Source: Auanema rhodensis
Taxonomy: Eukaryota; Nematoda; Chromadorea; Rhabditida; Rhabditidae
Length of the DNA stretch: 64,000 nucleotides
Direction: 5' to 3'
Assembly: GCA_964057225.1 (NCBI GenBank)
Contig: OZ059895.1
Location: 15,367,001 to 15,431,000 of the forward strand
Positions 46,901 through 58,473 of the stretch are shown piece after piece; position 1 is the first letter of the stretch, and each line of letters begins with the position of its first letter. The translations under genes were made by a program, and so were the position numbers. The notes beneath the pieces were generated by a model. The model was not told the DNA's origin. It worked only from the letters and a program-made list of their open reading frames with translations, and searched no databases.

Positions 46901-49900
46901 CAGTGTCATGCTGTGGATTTACCGGAGGAATGAATAATCTTCAGGTTTTTATAGCGTTTGAGCAGATAATGGAGTGAATTATATTCAGTTTTCTGGAAAA
47001 TTACGAGCTGTTCTAAAGCCATTACTTCCATATCCACCAATGGTTGGTGGTGTATCTGGATCTTTCTTGGAGATGCCTGTAGGTTATCATAATCCTTGAT
47101 ATTGGATGCTTCGTTTTTTAAGAAAATAGATTTTAATCTCACTGGTATGGGTGAAATGGTCGAATTGCCTGGACTGATGAATGCTATTAGGACTGTTGTG
47201 AATAGCCAGGTATAGTCTTCTACATATCATTGAGATCTTATTGATTGTGTTAAGGTTGCTGCTCTGTGTGTTCTTCCTAATGAAATCGTGGTTCCATTAG
47301 CGCCTGATGTTGATGTTACTCGTTTATTCTTCCCTGAACCTGATGGTGTCATCCGTCTTAGAATAATTGAAGCCAAGAACTTGGAAAATCTTGATATTAC
47401 TTTGTTCAAAAAAGGAAAGAGTGACCCATATTGTGAGATTCAAGGTGAGGATTATTCATTTAACTCATTTTCATGACTTTCTTTTGTAGTTGGATCACAA
47501 TTCATGAAAACAAAAACAATTGATAACAACTTAAATCCTATTTGGAATGAGTATTTCGAAGCTGTCGTTGATCAAGCAGACGGTCAGAAACTTCGCATTG
47601 AGGTATTCGATGAAGATCAAGGAAAGGACGAAGAATTAGGTCGCTTAAGTTTGGAACTCAGCAAGATCCGCAAATATGGTTCAATCGATCAGGTTATTTC
47701 CAATATTTCTGAACTGTTCTGACCTTTCTAGTATTTTAGTGGTATGCACTTGAGGGATGTAAACACGGAGATATTCACATTCGAGCCACATGGATGAATT
47801 TATCAACTGTAAAAATATACAAATATACTTAAAATAACTTTAGTTTATTTATTTTTGCAGGATCTTCGTCACTTAGAAATTCGTGAGCCGGAATACTTAC
47901 AATCCGACAAGCCTGTTCATCCAGCTTTGTTGATGGTCTTCATAGACTCAGTATCTGAATTGCCCGTAAGTGATGTTTATAAGAAATTGGTTTGATTGAT
48001 AAATAATGTCTTCAGTATCCAAAATCAAAATTAGAGCCATCACCTTTCGTTGAGGTGACATTAGGAAAAGAAATTCAAAGAACTCCAGTTAAGGTTTGTG
48101 TTTTTAACATTCTTCTCACAATATATTTAAATTTTCTATATTTATTCAATCTTTTAATCTCTTTCCATCTCTCTTATTCCAGGTAAAAACTGTAAATCCC
48201 TTATATCAGTCAAAGTTTATGTTCTTCGTGCGTAATCCCGAAGGTCAAGATCTGAAGTTTGAGGTGATTCATCAAATCATTGTGAAGCAGACACATTAAT
48301 ATCTGCTAAATCTCCTTCATTGTTTTAGTTTGAAACAACAGTTTTTGCTTTTCTTGATTGTTTTACAACTATTTACGCTGAATACGAATATCACTTTTTC
48401 AGGCTTTTGACGATGGCACTCGGCGTAGTTTAGGAGCTTTGACGATTGGCTTGAACAGCTTGATGAAAGAACCTTCTTTGGAATTCTATCAACAAACTTT
48501 CATGTTGACACACGGTGTACACCAAAGTCCCATCGTGGTTACCGTCAGATTAAGGGTTCGTTTTGAATTCCCATTGTATACATTTCACTCAACGTTTCTG
48601 AAATTTCTTATAATTCACGAATAATTTGTCAACACAACTTCTTGCCACTCCATTCTATGCCTGTATTTGCAACATTTAGAGTTTACCAAATAAGTTTTTC
48701 ACAGCATTTGAAAGTTGAGAGCAAAGAGCTCAATGGCTAGCACGTGAATATAAACTTTGAAAAACTTTTTCAAGTTCAAAACGAGAGCAGACCATTTATT
48801 GAGAAGCATGTTTGCACGTGTATCATTCGAATTTTATTGCAAATTGTTTTGTTTTGTAAGCTTTGATCAGTGAAGGTATCATGCAGTTAAGTGGGTGTGG
48901 CAGAAGTGAAGTTTAAGTTCACAGAAGGAGTTGTTTAACAGGTTTCTATGAAAACGGCATTTTTCAATGTTCGGTTTTAATTAGAATTTTTTGAGATGAT
49001 GAACTTTAGACACTACAAAGCTATTTAAGAGCTTTACAGCTCTGAATCCCTCTCTCTTTATAGGGTCTGGCGGCTGTTGATCCCAGCAAGACTTTTCTGA
49101 CTGCTGACAAACCGCCTAAGGTAGTAGATTTGCATCCCGTTGAGAGTGTTATAGCAACTCACATATTGTCTCCTGAACGCAGTTATGAGAACAAAGAACT
49201 GGAGTTTGATTCGAAAGAAATAACAATTGATGAAGTCGCTGAATCTTCGTCGTCTACTATTGTTCAGCCAGATATCTCGAGTGCAGTGATTCCAGATGAT
49301 ATAGCTCTAGCGGTTGCTGAGCCTGCTCAGCCGCGTCAACGTATTCGACCAACAGCAGACGATATTGTCGAGATTGCTTATTAGAATCTGTGTATCTAAC
49401 ATTGCTAACATGCTGAATTTCCATGCTGCTTGCCGTTTGCTCATGCGATTCTCACCTGATTTTGCCTAGTCGACATGGCTTTTCTTTTTCTACCAAAGTC
49501 TGCTTCGGGTTCTACAAGCTACGGCTTCTTACTACGTCATCTATTTTTCCATTTATTCATTTACGGTGTTATTCTTTCTTTCTTTCGGGCCATAGGATGT
49601 TTTCTGAGCTTTTTAGTTGCTACATCGGTGTTATTGATTTATGAAATAAGATGATAGTTAATATAAGTTATTGATAAATGTCACTAATTTTACGTTGTTG
49701 TGTGATTCTGTTGATGTAGGCATTAGTATAGAACGTTAGTATCACTCTCAAATCTCACGTGTTCAGGCACTAGCACGAGGACAACGACATAATAACAAGG
49801 GAGGAGTGTTGGACGATGAAACTCTGCGTCATTACGGCAACGGTAAGCTTCTATTCAGAACAGCAGTAGTAAGTCTATTACGTATTTAGCTTCTCATATT

Positions 49901-50789
49901 GAACGAGCGAATAATTCACGAATCTCAAAGAACGGAGACGTTACAGCTGTTGAACCATCAAAAACTATCAATCCACACCCGGCCCCTAATGAGCCAGAAA
50001 CTAAGTTTAACGTCGATGACATCAATGTAACTTTTCTCATTTCTGTCTGCTTAACCTTTCTTCTGTTTCTTTCAGATTCTTAGATCAGATTCCGTGAACT
50101 CATTGAACACTAGTTCCGGACGATCCAGTCGCTTGGGACGAATGTTCAAGCAGAAACATTTGAAAGATAAGCCTAGGTTGCTGATAGACTAATGATCTTT
50201 AGTTCACCCTCATATGTTTAGGGCTGATGTTCCACGAGGTGATGTTGAAATGGCTGTTCGCTATTCTCCGGAAACTCATAAAATGGTTGTTGTTGTTACT
50301 AGAGCTAGGGATCTATTACCATATGATGCAAAGGGAACTTGTAATCCATACTGTAATGTAAGCTTTCGAAAGATTTTAGATCATCGAACGAACTGAAAAT
50401 ATTTTCAGATAAAACTGCTAGATGTTTCCAATAATAAGGAGATTGCTAAGAGGAAAACATCTACTATTAAGTCAACCCTGTCTCCGGAATTCGATAACCA
50501 GTATGTTTTGAAAATACAATTATTGGGAAATTTCTCATCTTCCAATATTACAGTTTTGAGTTTGATATGGAGCCTTCTGACATTCTCAATTACAAGCTGC
50601 ACCTCGCTGTCAAAGATGATACCAACTATGGAACATTCTCGTCCAAACCTGTTATAGGAATCGTGAGTTCATATTCATGTTGTGCTTAAACTATTTGAAT
50701 CAACTTTACAGATCGAGATTAGGTTGGATTCTCTACATGACAAGCAACTGCCACAACAATGGGTACAGTTACAGCCGGAAAGGAAGTAA
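43988..50789 (+). CDS. esyt-2: Extended synaptotagmin, ER-plasma membrane lipid transfer protein
   Basis: Tethers ER to plasma membrane and moves lipids. Exon 1 (43988-44023) encodes a short hydrophilic N-terminus and joins, over a 2-kb intron, to a hairpin membrane anchor (VVSSAIVVFLSYFLGLFGYS, WLWIWIIVGLNLG). The SMP domain follows: DTERVEWMNKV, LWPYIGEYAKVF, FTKMDMGDIPCRVGGIKVYT, IVDMDVAYAGDADF, LRAVLKPLLPYPPMVGG and ALCVLPNEIVVPL. C2A begins GVIRLRIIEAKNLENLD with KGKSDPYCEI and NPIWNEYFE. A second C2 starts PALLMVFIDSVSELP. The long isoform adds a third C2 (MAVRYSPETHKMVVVVTRAR, DAKGTCNPYCNIKLLD) and stops at 50787-50789. A shorter isoform ends at 49384. From memory the C. elegans gene is also in the T12A2 group. 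Confidence 0.92.
49121..49384 (+). CDS. esyt-2: Alternative C-terminal exon extension of esyt-2
   Basis: Reading through the donor at 49120/49121 (cctaag then gtagta) stays in frame for 87 codons. The stop is at 49382-49384, after an acidic, proline-containing tail (PRQRIRPTADDIVEIAY). Using the donor instead joins in frame to 49767 (ALARGQRHNNKGG) and leads to the last C2 domain. The two products differ by the presence of that membrane-binding C2. Confidence 0.7.
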   Translation, partial: VVDLHPVESVIATHILSPERSYENKELEFDSKEITIDEVAESSSSTIVQPDISSAVIPDDIALAVAEPAQPRQRIRPTADDIVEIAY

Positions 50790-51297
50790 TCTCGGTGCTT
50801 TCCTAAATGATTTAGCTCAAAAGCTTTTCCAATTTTTTATTGTATGTATTTGTATTATCATCTACTTTCAATTTTAAATATACAATCAATTTTTGTAAAC
50901 TGAAAATTTCGAAAACTATGGAGCCTTCTCATACCGGTAATCTTTCATCATCATCATCATCAGTTAGTCTTCCTTTTCTTCTTCTTTCCATCCAAAAAAA
51001 TAGTGAATGGCATAGCCAATTGAGTAATACTTAATCTTCTTATATATAATTTGTTATAATATTATAAATATTTCTTTTTTTTTGTATTGAATACATCGAA
51101 TGAAGAGTTCTAAATCATATATGTTTCTATTAGTATTATTTGTTCTCGTCTTCCTCAACTAACTATTCATGTTTTTCGGATGCAAATGAATCTAATAATA
51201 ATTTGAGAAACAGTATATATTTATTCTTTTGAGATATTTCAATTGGAAACTGTGTTATGGATTATAATGCGTGAATATTTGTACAATTCTGAATAGC
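50790..51297. other. Convergent 3' intergenic region
   Basis: AT-rich DNA between esyt-2 and the small secreted gene, containing (atc)n near 50945. No coding signal. Confidence 0.55.
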
Positions 51298-51826
51298 TTA
51301 AAGCCTTGTTATAATTGGCTCATCTGTACTGCTGCTGCTGCGAACCATGCCACGAATATTGGAGACAGCATTATTGAATTGAGCAGAAAAGTAATCCGAA
51401 AGGGACTATAAGACAATGAAAATTAAGAAAACCAGAGAAAACAAGTCGTCTTACCTGGTCATATTCGTATTGGTTGATGTACATGTGAGTTTTGAATTGC
51501 TCATCATTTAGTGCTCCACTTTTGTAGTCATCAATTGTTTTTTGGTTAGCATCTTTGAAGGTTTGACGAAGAGTATCGTATTGGCCATCAGAAGAGCTAT
51601 CGAACTTATTCTATAATGGATAACTTTAGAAGATTCAAGATGATTAAAATGAGGTGTAAGCTTGAAGCCTCAGAAAATAACATACTCCGTAAGCAGGCCA
51701 ATTGTCATCTCCATCACGGTATTGGTTTTGATTTTGGTACTGGTTTTGGTATTGCTTTTGCTTAGGATAAGCTGAAGCTGCGACAACTATAGCCAATATG
51801 AAGCTGACAGAGAATACAGAATTCAT
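51298..51826 (-). CDS. Small secreted glutamine/asparagine/tyrosine-rich protein (tandem copy A)
   Basis: Three exons (introns 75 and 49 bp) give 134 residues. A clear signal peptide (MNSVFSVSFILAIVVAASAY) is followed by a low-complexity QNQYQNQ stretch. A middle exon encodes a helical, charged segment (YDTLRQTFKDANQKTIDDYK, SGALNDEQFK), and the last exon begins SLSDYFSAQF. No cysteines are seen in the mature part. I do not recognise the family. It shares gene structure, orientation and the motif Y-(K/R)-(S/T)-G-A-(L/I)-x-(D/E)-(E/Q)-Q with copy B. An in-frame upstream Met (51836-51838) is possible, but the shorter form gives the better signal peptide. A TATA box lies about 60 bp upstream. 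Confidence 0.75.
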
Positions 51827-52439
51827 TGTTGAATGCAAAAGAAAAGTGTTGAAACTGAGTTTTCAGAAGATTGACTGATGGTATTTATAGTGTTTTGGCA
51901 GGGGTGCGATTGGCAAATTGGCAGAACTGTTTGCACTGTCAAAAAGACTTCGCAAGCTGATTGTTAAGATGGCAAATAGTCTTTGACTTGTACATTCCTC
52001 TTAATTTCAATGATCTCTCGAAAGTTTTTCTTTCTTTTCCATAGTTAAACTTCTCTTTTCATCATGAATAAAGCACAGAAGGACGTCGAGCGATCAATTA
52101 CTCATCGGACATCAGATGTTCTTTAGAATTTGCACTTACTGCTCTTTCTTAATCTCTCACATGCTTGAGAGATAATATATAGAAGTTTAATTAATGAATA
52201 TCTATTGAATCATTTTTAAATTTCAGAATATGAGGTAATTCAGTAAAATCATTTTACTTGATCATTTTCGAACATAATATCTTTAGATGATGTAATGAAA
52301 ATTGTAAATTTGTTCTATAACTTGCTGGGTAAATATAGTTAAGTTGAACAACATTCAATACGAAACTAGACTTTTTATATAAGAATTTATTAATAAGAAA
52401 CTGTATTTTTGCTGGAATGATGACTATGATTGGCTAAAT
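51827..52439. other. Intergenic spacer between the secreted pair
   Basis: About 610 bp of AT-rich sequence holding the promoter of copy A and the 3' UTR of copy B. Confidence 0.55.
51882..51890 (-). promoter_or_regulatory. TATA box of small secreted gene A
   Basis: The minus strand reads ctataaata about 60 bp before the ATG. No splice acceptor lies next to the ATG, in contrast to the operon genes. Confidence 0.55.
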
Positions 52440-52878
52440 TCAAGCGTTCAACTTTGGAGCTTGGTTACTGTACACTGGAGCAGCAGCAGCAGCAGACGTC
52501 AATAGGTTCTGTTTTGCCTGTAAGAATCAGGAGATATATATTTATTGAAAACTTGCAACTTCTGCTATACCTGCTTATAGTTTTGCTCATTAGCTCTCTT
52601 CTGTTCTCTGTATTGTTGCTCAGTTATAGCTCCAGTTCTGTATTCGAACTTCGTCTGATCTTTTACAGATTTGTATTGAGCTTTAAGTTCTTGCATAGGT
52701 TGATGCAAGGCGTAGTTGTATTTATCCTGAATCTTTAAGTGTAATAGTGATTAGTTAACTAGGTACTTACATTATCTTCAAATGAGTCGGAATCATCCAG
52801 CTCTCCGGGAAGAAGCTGAACTGAAACAGCAAGAAGAGAAGCAATCATGCAGAAGCTTATAAGAATGAGAGTATTCAT
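52440..52878 (-). CDS. Small secreted protein (tandem copy B)
   Basis: Three exons give 113 residues. Signal peptide MNTLILISFCMIASLLAVSV precedes an acidic stretch (LPGELDDSDSFEDN). The middle exon encodes a charged helical segment (LKAQYKSVKDQTKFEYRTGA, then ITEQQYREQKRANEQNYKQ) that aligns with copy A. The tail is alanine-rich (LLTSAAAAAPVYS). Intron positions match copy A, so the two are old tandem duplicates. Function unknown. Strong TATA box and compact structure suggest abundant, tissue-specific secretion. Confidence 0.75.
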
Positions 52879-55026
52879 AATGGAGTATTATGTCAGAGTT
52901 AAACTTGAGTGTGTGTTCGTATAGCCATCTTAACCTTCTTATATAGTTCATATTGAACTTCAATTGATCTTACCAAGTAACAAATGTTAATTATTCCTGA
53001 TTTAGAATTGAACTCAAATATTACGGAAGAGAAGTTAGTTTAAGATCAGACAGCAATCTATGACTCAGATTGCGAGGTTTTGCGCGCAAACTTCCTTTCT
53101 TACTCACTCTTGTGGACATTGCCTAGAAGTAAGAATGCTTGAAGTAAAACACGAACATCAACGGCCAATTCTGAGTAAATATTATCTGTATACATTTATT
53201 ATTTCTTTTAACTTCTTCGGTAAGATATTTATAAAAGATTGCCAATATACAAAGTTCATTTTATAAAATATTTATCGATTGAATAATTAGCATAACAGCT
53301 GATGAGCACTTCACGTGCAGACGTGCATACCGTTATTTCATTTCAGCTTTGCACACTTTCAAGTTTTGTTCACGACACGATAAAGCATATAGGTAAGTGC
53401 TTGCTTCTAGTTGATGTCGAAAATCGTTTTTGTTAAGCTTTTACTTGAACATCTTCTACATGTAATAGCACACTATAGCACAGATTATAGTTAGAGTTTA
53501 CATCAGATATGATGTGCATGTCTCACGACGTGGCGTATACTCACGCAATACTTCATTGCTTCTTGCTGTTAGCGTGCTTAGTGGTTGCATTCCATTTTCT
53601 TTTTTTTCTTTTTGTTGTTGAAAACTTCAAATTTAACTTCATATTAACAACATACTAAAATAGAATATTGTTTTGAATTGGCAGGAAAAGCAAAATTAGA
53701 ATTTTGAAAGTAAAAAAAATAAATTTGTAACTTCATTATAACAACTGAGATCAACCTGAATGTAGTATGTTTCATCCATCACTACTGATCTAAGAAATTG
53801 CATTTACGTAATGATATTATGGCAGAAACTATAAGAATATCTACTCAAATACTGCTGATTTGCATTCTTTAATTTTTAATCAAATTAACGTTCAATAATC
53901 AAAATGACAAAGTACAAAAGTAGTGTTGTGGACTTTTTTCTTATATGAAAAGTTCAAAGTTTTATAGAAATGCTGCTGTATATAGTTAAGCTGCAGATGC
54001 TTTGAGATTTACAAGGAAATTACTATAAATAGTATGCATAATACTGTTACACTATATAGAAAGACATCTGAAATCAAAGTTTTCAAGCTTAAAGATCTAT
54101 TTCAAAACTTTATTTTTAGCATAAAAAGTATTTTTTCAAATTACTGCAAATAGAAACGTTGTTGGTTGAAAAGATTTGTGTGTGTTCATTTCAATGTTAT
54201 CTAACTTAGTTTAAACAAACAATATGACATTGAAATTATACAAAAAAAAACAAAAGAAAATGCTGAACCTGATCATCAATGCTACACTAAGGCTTTTTTT
54301 CCAAAAACATGTGCTCCAGAATGATGAAACGATAAATATCCATCAAACAATTTCTATTTCAGTGTTGAAAAGCTAATGTTATTCAAAAACAGGAATCGTC
54401 AAAGCTCAGAATTCATTTCTAAGTAAGAGAAGAGAGAACAACGGATTTAGTTGAGTTTCAATTATTTCATGCAAATCTGATCTGTAACTATAATGCTGTA
54501 ATTATCAATCTATTATCAACACCATCAGCAGCATCTGCAGCATCATCATCGGAGGAAACACAACGAATTCCATTGCTAAAAGAATGAAAGAATATATTTA
54601 TAATTTGCGAATTTCAGCCTGATATATCCATTCATAATGACGTTTCTGTAGAAAGTTTTCATTTCCTATGCGCCAGGTTTGTGTGTACCATTGTTGCATT
54701 TTAAAGCTTGAATTTGATTTTCAAAAATATTATTTTCATGACACTTCTTCAACAAATTTTATATTTGAAGATGTTAGTAATAGTGTAATTCAATTTTCAC
54801 AAATTATGTTGGTAATATGAGCAGGTGAACTTTTATGATTTAATCATAATAACTATTTTACCGTGGTTTAAATACTCAGTTACTGAAATCATACCATACT
54901 TATAGAGCATTTTACCACTATTAGCCTCTCTCTCTCTTCCTTTTCTAAGTTTTTTCGAGGTTCCCCACCACTTCCACTTGTTTTTTTGTTTGTTAAAAAA
55001 CTATTATTTTTGTAAAAGTTGCAACT
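52879..55026. other. Intergenic region before the chemoreceptor array
   Basis: About 2.1 kb of AT-rich sequence. It contains a perfect 12-bp palindrome (TTTGCGCGCAAA, 53079-53090) about 200 bp upstream of small secreted gene B. A weak minus-strand exon-like frame lies near 54480-54570 (NGIRCVSSDDDAADAADG). Nothing else recognised. Confidence 0.45.
52938..52945 (-). promoter_or_regulatory. TATA box of small secreted gene B
   Basis: The minus strand reads tatataag about 60 bp before the ATG at 52876-52878, at the same distance as in copy A. Confidence 0.55.
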
Positions 55027-55636
55027 ATGGAACGTCTTATCAGATATGGAACTATCACTGATGATCCTCTCTATAACTGCAGGTTTGATCTCTCCTTGTT
55101 TCTTCACCAAAGCCTCTTTCAAGTGCTCGAACTCCCGAAATGATTGAGAAGACATATGCTGATCCTGATCCCATCTACGGCAGTTGTAGCTTCGCATTAG
55201 GTGTAATCAACTTGGTATTCCCATTTTTCTGAGCTCTTTTCAATGTTTTTTCTTTCGATCGTCTTCATGCTCTGCGTCAAGGTCATGCTCGAACCAGCTC
55301 ATTTCGTCTATCCAGCTTATAAGATTATGATTGCCATATCATGTTGTGATATGATTGGAACTGCTTACAACAGTCTCATATTCGGTATGAAGTTGCTCAT
55401 TTTCTGTTTTACCAACTTGTTCAAGGCGTTGTCTACTATGCTGGACTGAATTTTTGTGATTCACCTGATTTCATCTACATTGCTGGAACATTTGGAGCAA
55501 GTAATATTCAGAATAAGCTTACATCGGCTGAATCCAATTTGTGTTACAGGTGCTTGGGTTACCGGCTCGATGCTATCGTCTGTCTTGATAATCAATCGAA
55601 CGGTTGAGCTGAATTGCACCAGGTAAGAACTCATAC

Positions 55637-55667
<31 letters not shown>

Positions 55668-56525
55668 TCTCTATCTCTTCAATGAAATTTTATAGGAACA
55701 AGCTATTAGTGAATGTCTTCAATGGAAAACATACACCATTTGTAATACTCTTTCTAGTATCAGCAGGTTTATATTTTGTTCTTTATGAGCCAACCATTAT
55801 ACTTGATCGAAAAAGTGGATTAGCGTTTTGGGATCCTCTAATTTATGACAATGCTTCATCTAAAGTAGGTTTCATCAAGCATTATTAAACTTTACGTTTC
55901 GTTTTAGTATTTTAGTAAATCGATTACATTCAACAACACCGTTGTTGTATCATTTAACAGCATCTCAAGCATTATTCTCTGTTTCAGCATCTCCAAACAT
56001 TTGAAGGAAAATTTTGGTTCAATGATAGATCGACGTCGTCAACTGACGGTATGTAGCATGACGTCAGCCTGGCTATTCAACTTCATCCTTTTCAGCTTTT
56101 CTTCCAATGTTTAGCTGTAGTTAGTTTGTGTAACATAGGAGCATCAATATATCTCTTCAATTACTTGTTCTTCTCTGAATCTCCACAAGTTCTAAAAAGA
56201 ATGGCTGGTGTTATTTATCAGCTCTGTACATGTATCTTCTAAACTTTGATAACATCAATGATTTTATGCCTAATTTCAGGTCTACCTCCATACATCTATA
56301 TGATTCTTAATCATTCAATCCGTCATGGAATTATCAAAATGTTCACAAGATACAATGCAAAACCATTTTTTTCAACCAGTAATTTCGACATAAATCATTC
56401 AAAACTCTAATAATGCTCATTCAGGCGCTAGAACAACCACACATGCAAGTTGCTCCACTACACAAGTACAACGAAAATCTAGCATATCTCCTGTAATTTT
56501 GCCAATAACTAATAATGATATTTAG
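55027..56525 (+). CDS. Seven-TM chemoreceptor, Srt-like (copy 1), possible splice defect
   Basis: Nematode serpentine chemoreceptor, probably of the Srt family, acting in chemosensory neurons. The start MERLIRYGTITDDPLYNC is shared with copies 2 and 3. Other family-like blocks are EPAHFVYPAYKIMIAISCCD, FIYIAGTFGASAWVTGSMLS, VLIINRTVELNC, SGLAFWDPLIY, FGSMIDRRRQLT and PPYIYMILNHSIRHGIIKM. The Srt family has an equivalent W/F-DP-I block and Y-x-LN-x-x-IR motif. All exons are open. However, intron 2 (from 55215) ends cg instead of ag at the position matched by ctcag in copies 3 and 4. Retaining the intron gives an early stop; the only nearby AG would leave a 19-bp intron. So it may be a pseudogene in formation. 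Confidence 0.7.
55637..55680. repeat. (CT)n tract in chemoreceptor copy 1 intron
   Basis: CT dinucleotides with two TA interruptions, immediately before the intron's acceptor. The matching intron of copy 2 has a longer run. Confidence 0.9.
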
Positions 56526-57842
56526 CCTCAACTTAATTATAAATAATAAGCTTATTCATGTTTTTTTAAAAATTTATTTGCATAATTTCAAGTCACGTAC
56601 GTAAGAATGTACGTACGACTGTACGTAGGATTTCATTTTTTGTAATTTTAAGCTGTAAAGCGGTTGTTTTTTAGTCTTTATATGTTTTACTAAGAATTTT
56701 ATAATTCATATATAAAATCAATTTTAAATTAAAATTTATATATAATTACATTAAAAAATTATTTTATTAAATAGTATGAATGTATTTCTTATACTATATC
56801 AATTAATGAAAAATGTTTGATGTAATTATGAATTATTTGTTTCAAATAACTAATATTTCAATTGACCATCTACTGATAATTAATTATTTTAGTTAATTAT
56901 CAGTAGATTGTCAATTTAAATGTTAGTTTAATATGATATAAATAGCCGAGAATGAGGATAAATCGTGTTAACCATAAGCTGATCAGATCAAAAATCATAT
57001 TTAAATATACTTGCTTCTGACATATGTGCGTGTGTGAAACAACGCAATCACCGACAATTGTATCAATCAAAATTATTATTGAAGCTGTTTTATATTCAAA
57101 TTGAAAAAAATCTAAATGTTGTTAGTTTTTCTTTATTATTTATGTTTAATATCCCCCTTTATTTACTGCAATTAGCATTACAAATGCTAATGAGAATACT
57201 GCTAATACAATAAATACAGGAAAGGAAGGCGAAGAGTTGGACATGAAGACGGAGAAGAAGAGAAGATTCTCTCGGTAATTTGTATCTTTAATGTAAGCTT
57301 TTGTATCTCAATTACTATTTTGATGTTATGTACTTTTGACTGTCCTTTAAACAGAATAAAATGCCATTTGTCTTCAATTACCAATGATTACATGCCATTT
57401 ACACTTGAATGTAGGGTATGAGAAATACCGCTTCAAGTTGGCAAAGTTGGTAGGATGACGATATTTACAATGATTTCAACAGATATAATACTTATAAACT
57501 TTTCGAAGAATACTATATGTTATAATTATATTTAAGAAAAACATAAATTTATAAATGGTAATGCTACAACTGTTCTATTGTAATAATTTCAAGTTGTATT
57601 TTTGTACTCAATCCTCAATTTCCAAATAGCATGATCAGTTCTTATGCTGAGCCATAAATAGTATATATTTGACTAATTATTTAGTTATTTTGTCTGTTAA
57701 ATTAAAGCAAAATCTGAACATATAGTTAGCATATTCAATATAATTTTCTTTCCTTTAATTGCTTTTCTTTCTCTATCTATACAGTTCAATCAGTATTCTG
57801 ATTTCCACTACGAAATCTCAACATTTTGTAAAAGTTGTGACT
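56526..57842. other. Spacer between chemoreceptors 1 and 2
   Basis: About 1.3 kb of very AT-rich sequence. It includes three GTACGTA-type palindromes (56594-56628), a CAACCGCT octamer on the minus strand (56659-56666), and an exon-like open stretch at 57177-57278. Confidence 0.5.
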
Positions 57843-58416
57843 ATGGAACGTCTTATCAGATATGGAACTATCACTGATGATCCTCTCTATAACTGCAGGT
57901 TTGATCTCTCCTCTCTCCTTGTTCCTTCATCAAATCCTCTTTCAAGTGCTCGAACTGCAGAAATGATTGCAAAAGCTTTAACGGAACCTGCTCCTATTTA
58001 TGGTAGTGGCTCTTGTATAATTGGTTTGTTCAATCTTGTAAGTGATTTTCCACACTTGTTAGCCTTACGACATATTATATTTAGATTCTCTTCATGCTCT
58101 GTATCAAAGTCATGCTAGAGCCTCCTCACATAGAACATCCAGCTTACAAGATTATGATTGCTATTTCATGTTGTGATATGACTGGTGTTGTTTGTAACAG
58201 CATATTATTAGGTATAAGTTGCAAAATTTAAAAATTTTAATAAATCAATATACTGTAGGCATGGTTTGTTATCAAGGAATAAGCTTCTGTGATTCTCCTA
58301 ACTTCATCTACATTGCTGGGATGATAGGTACCAGTGCTTGGGTTACAGGCTCAATGTTATCATCTGTCTTGATAATCAATCGAATGGTTGAATTGAAATG
58401 TACCCAGTAAGGACTC

Positions 58417-58473
<57 letters not shown>

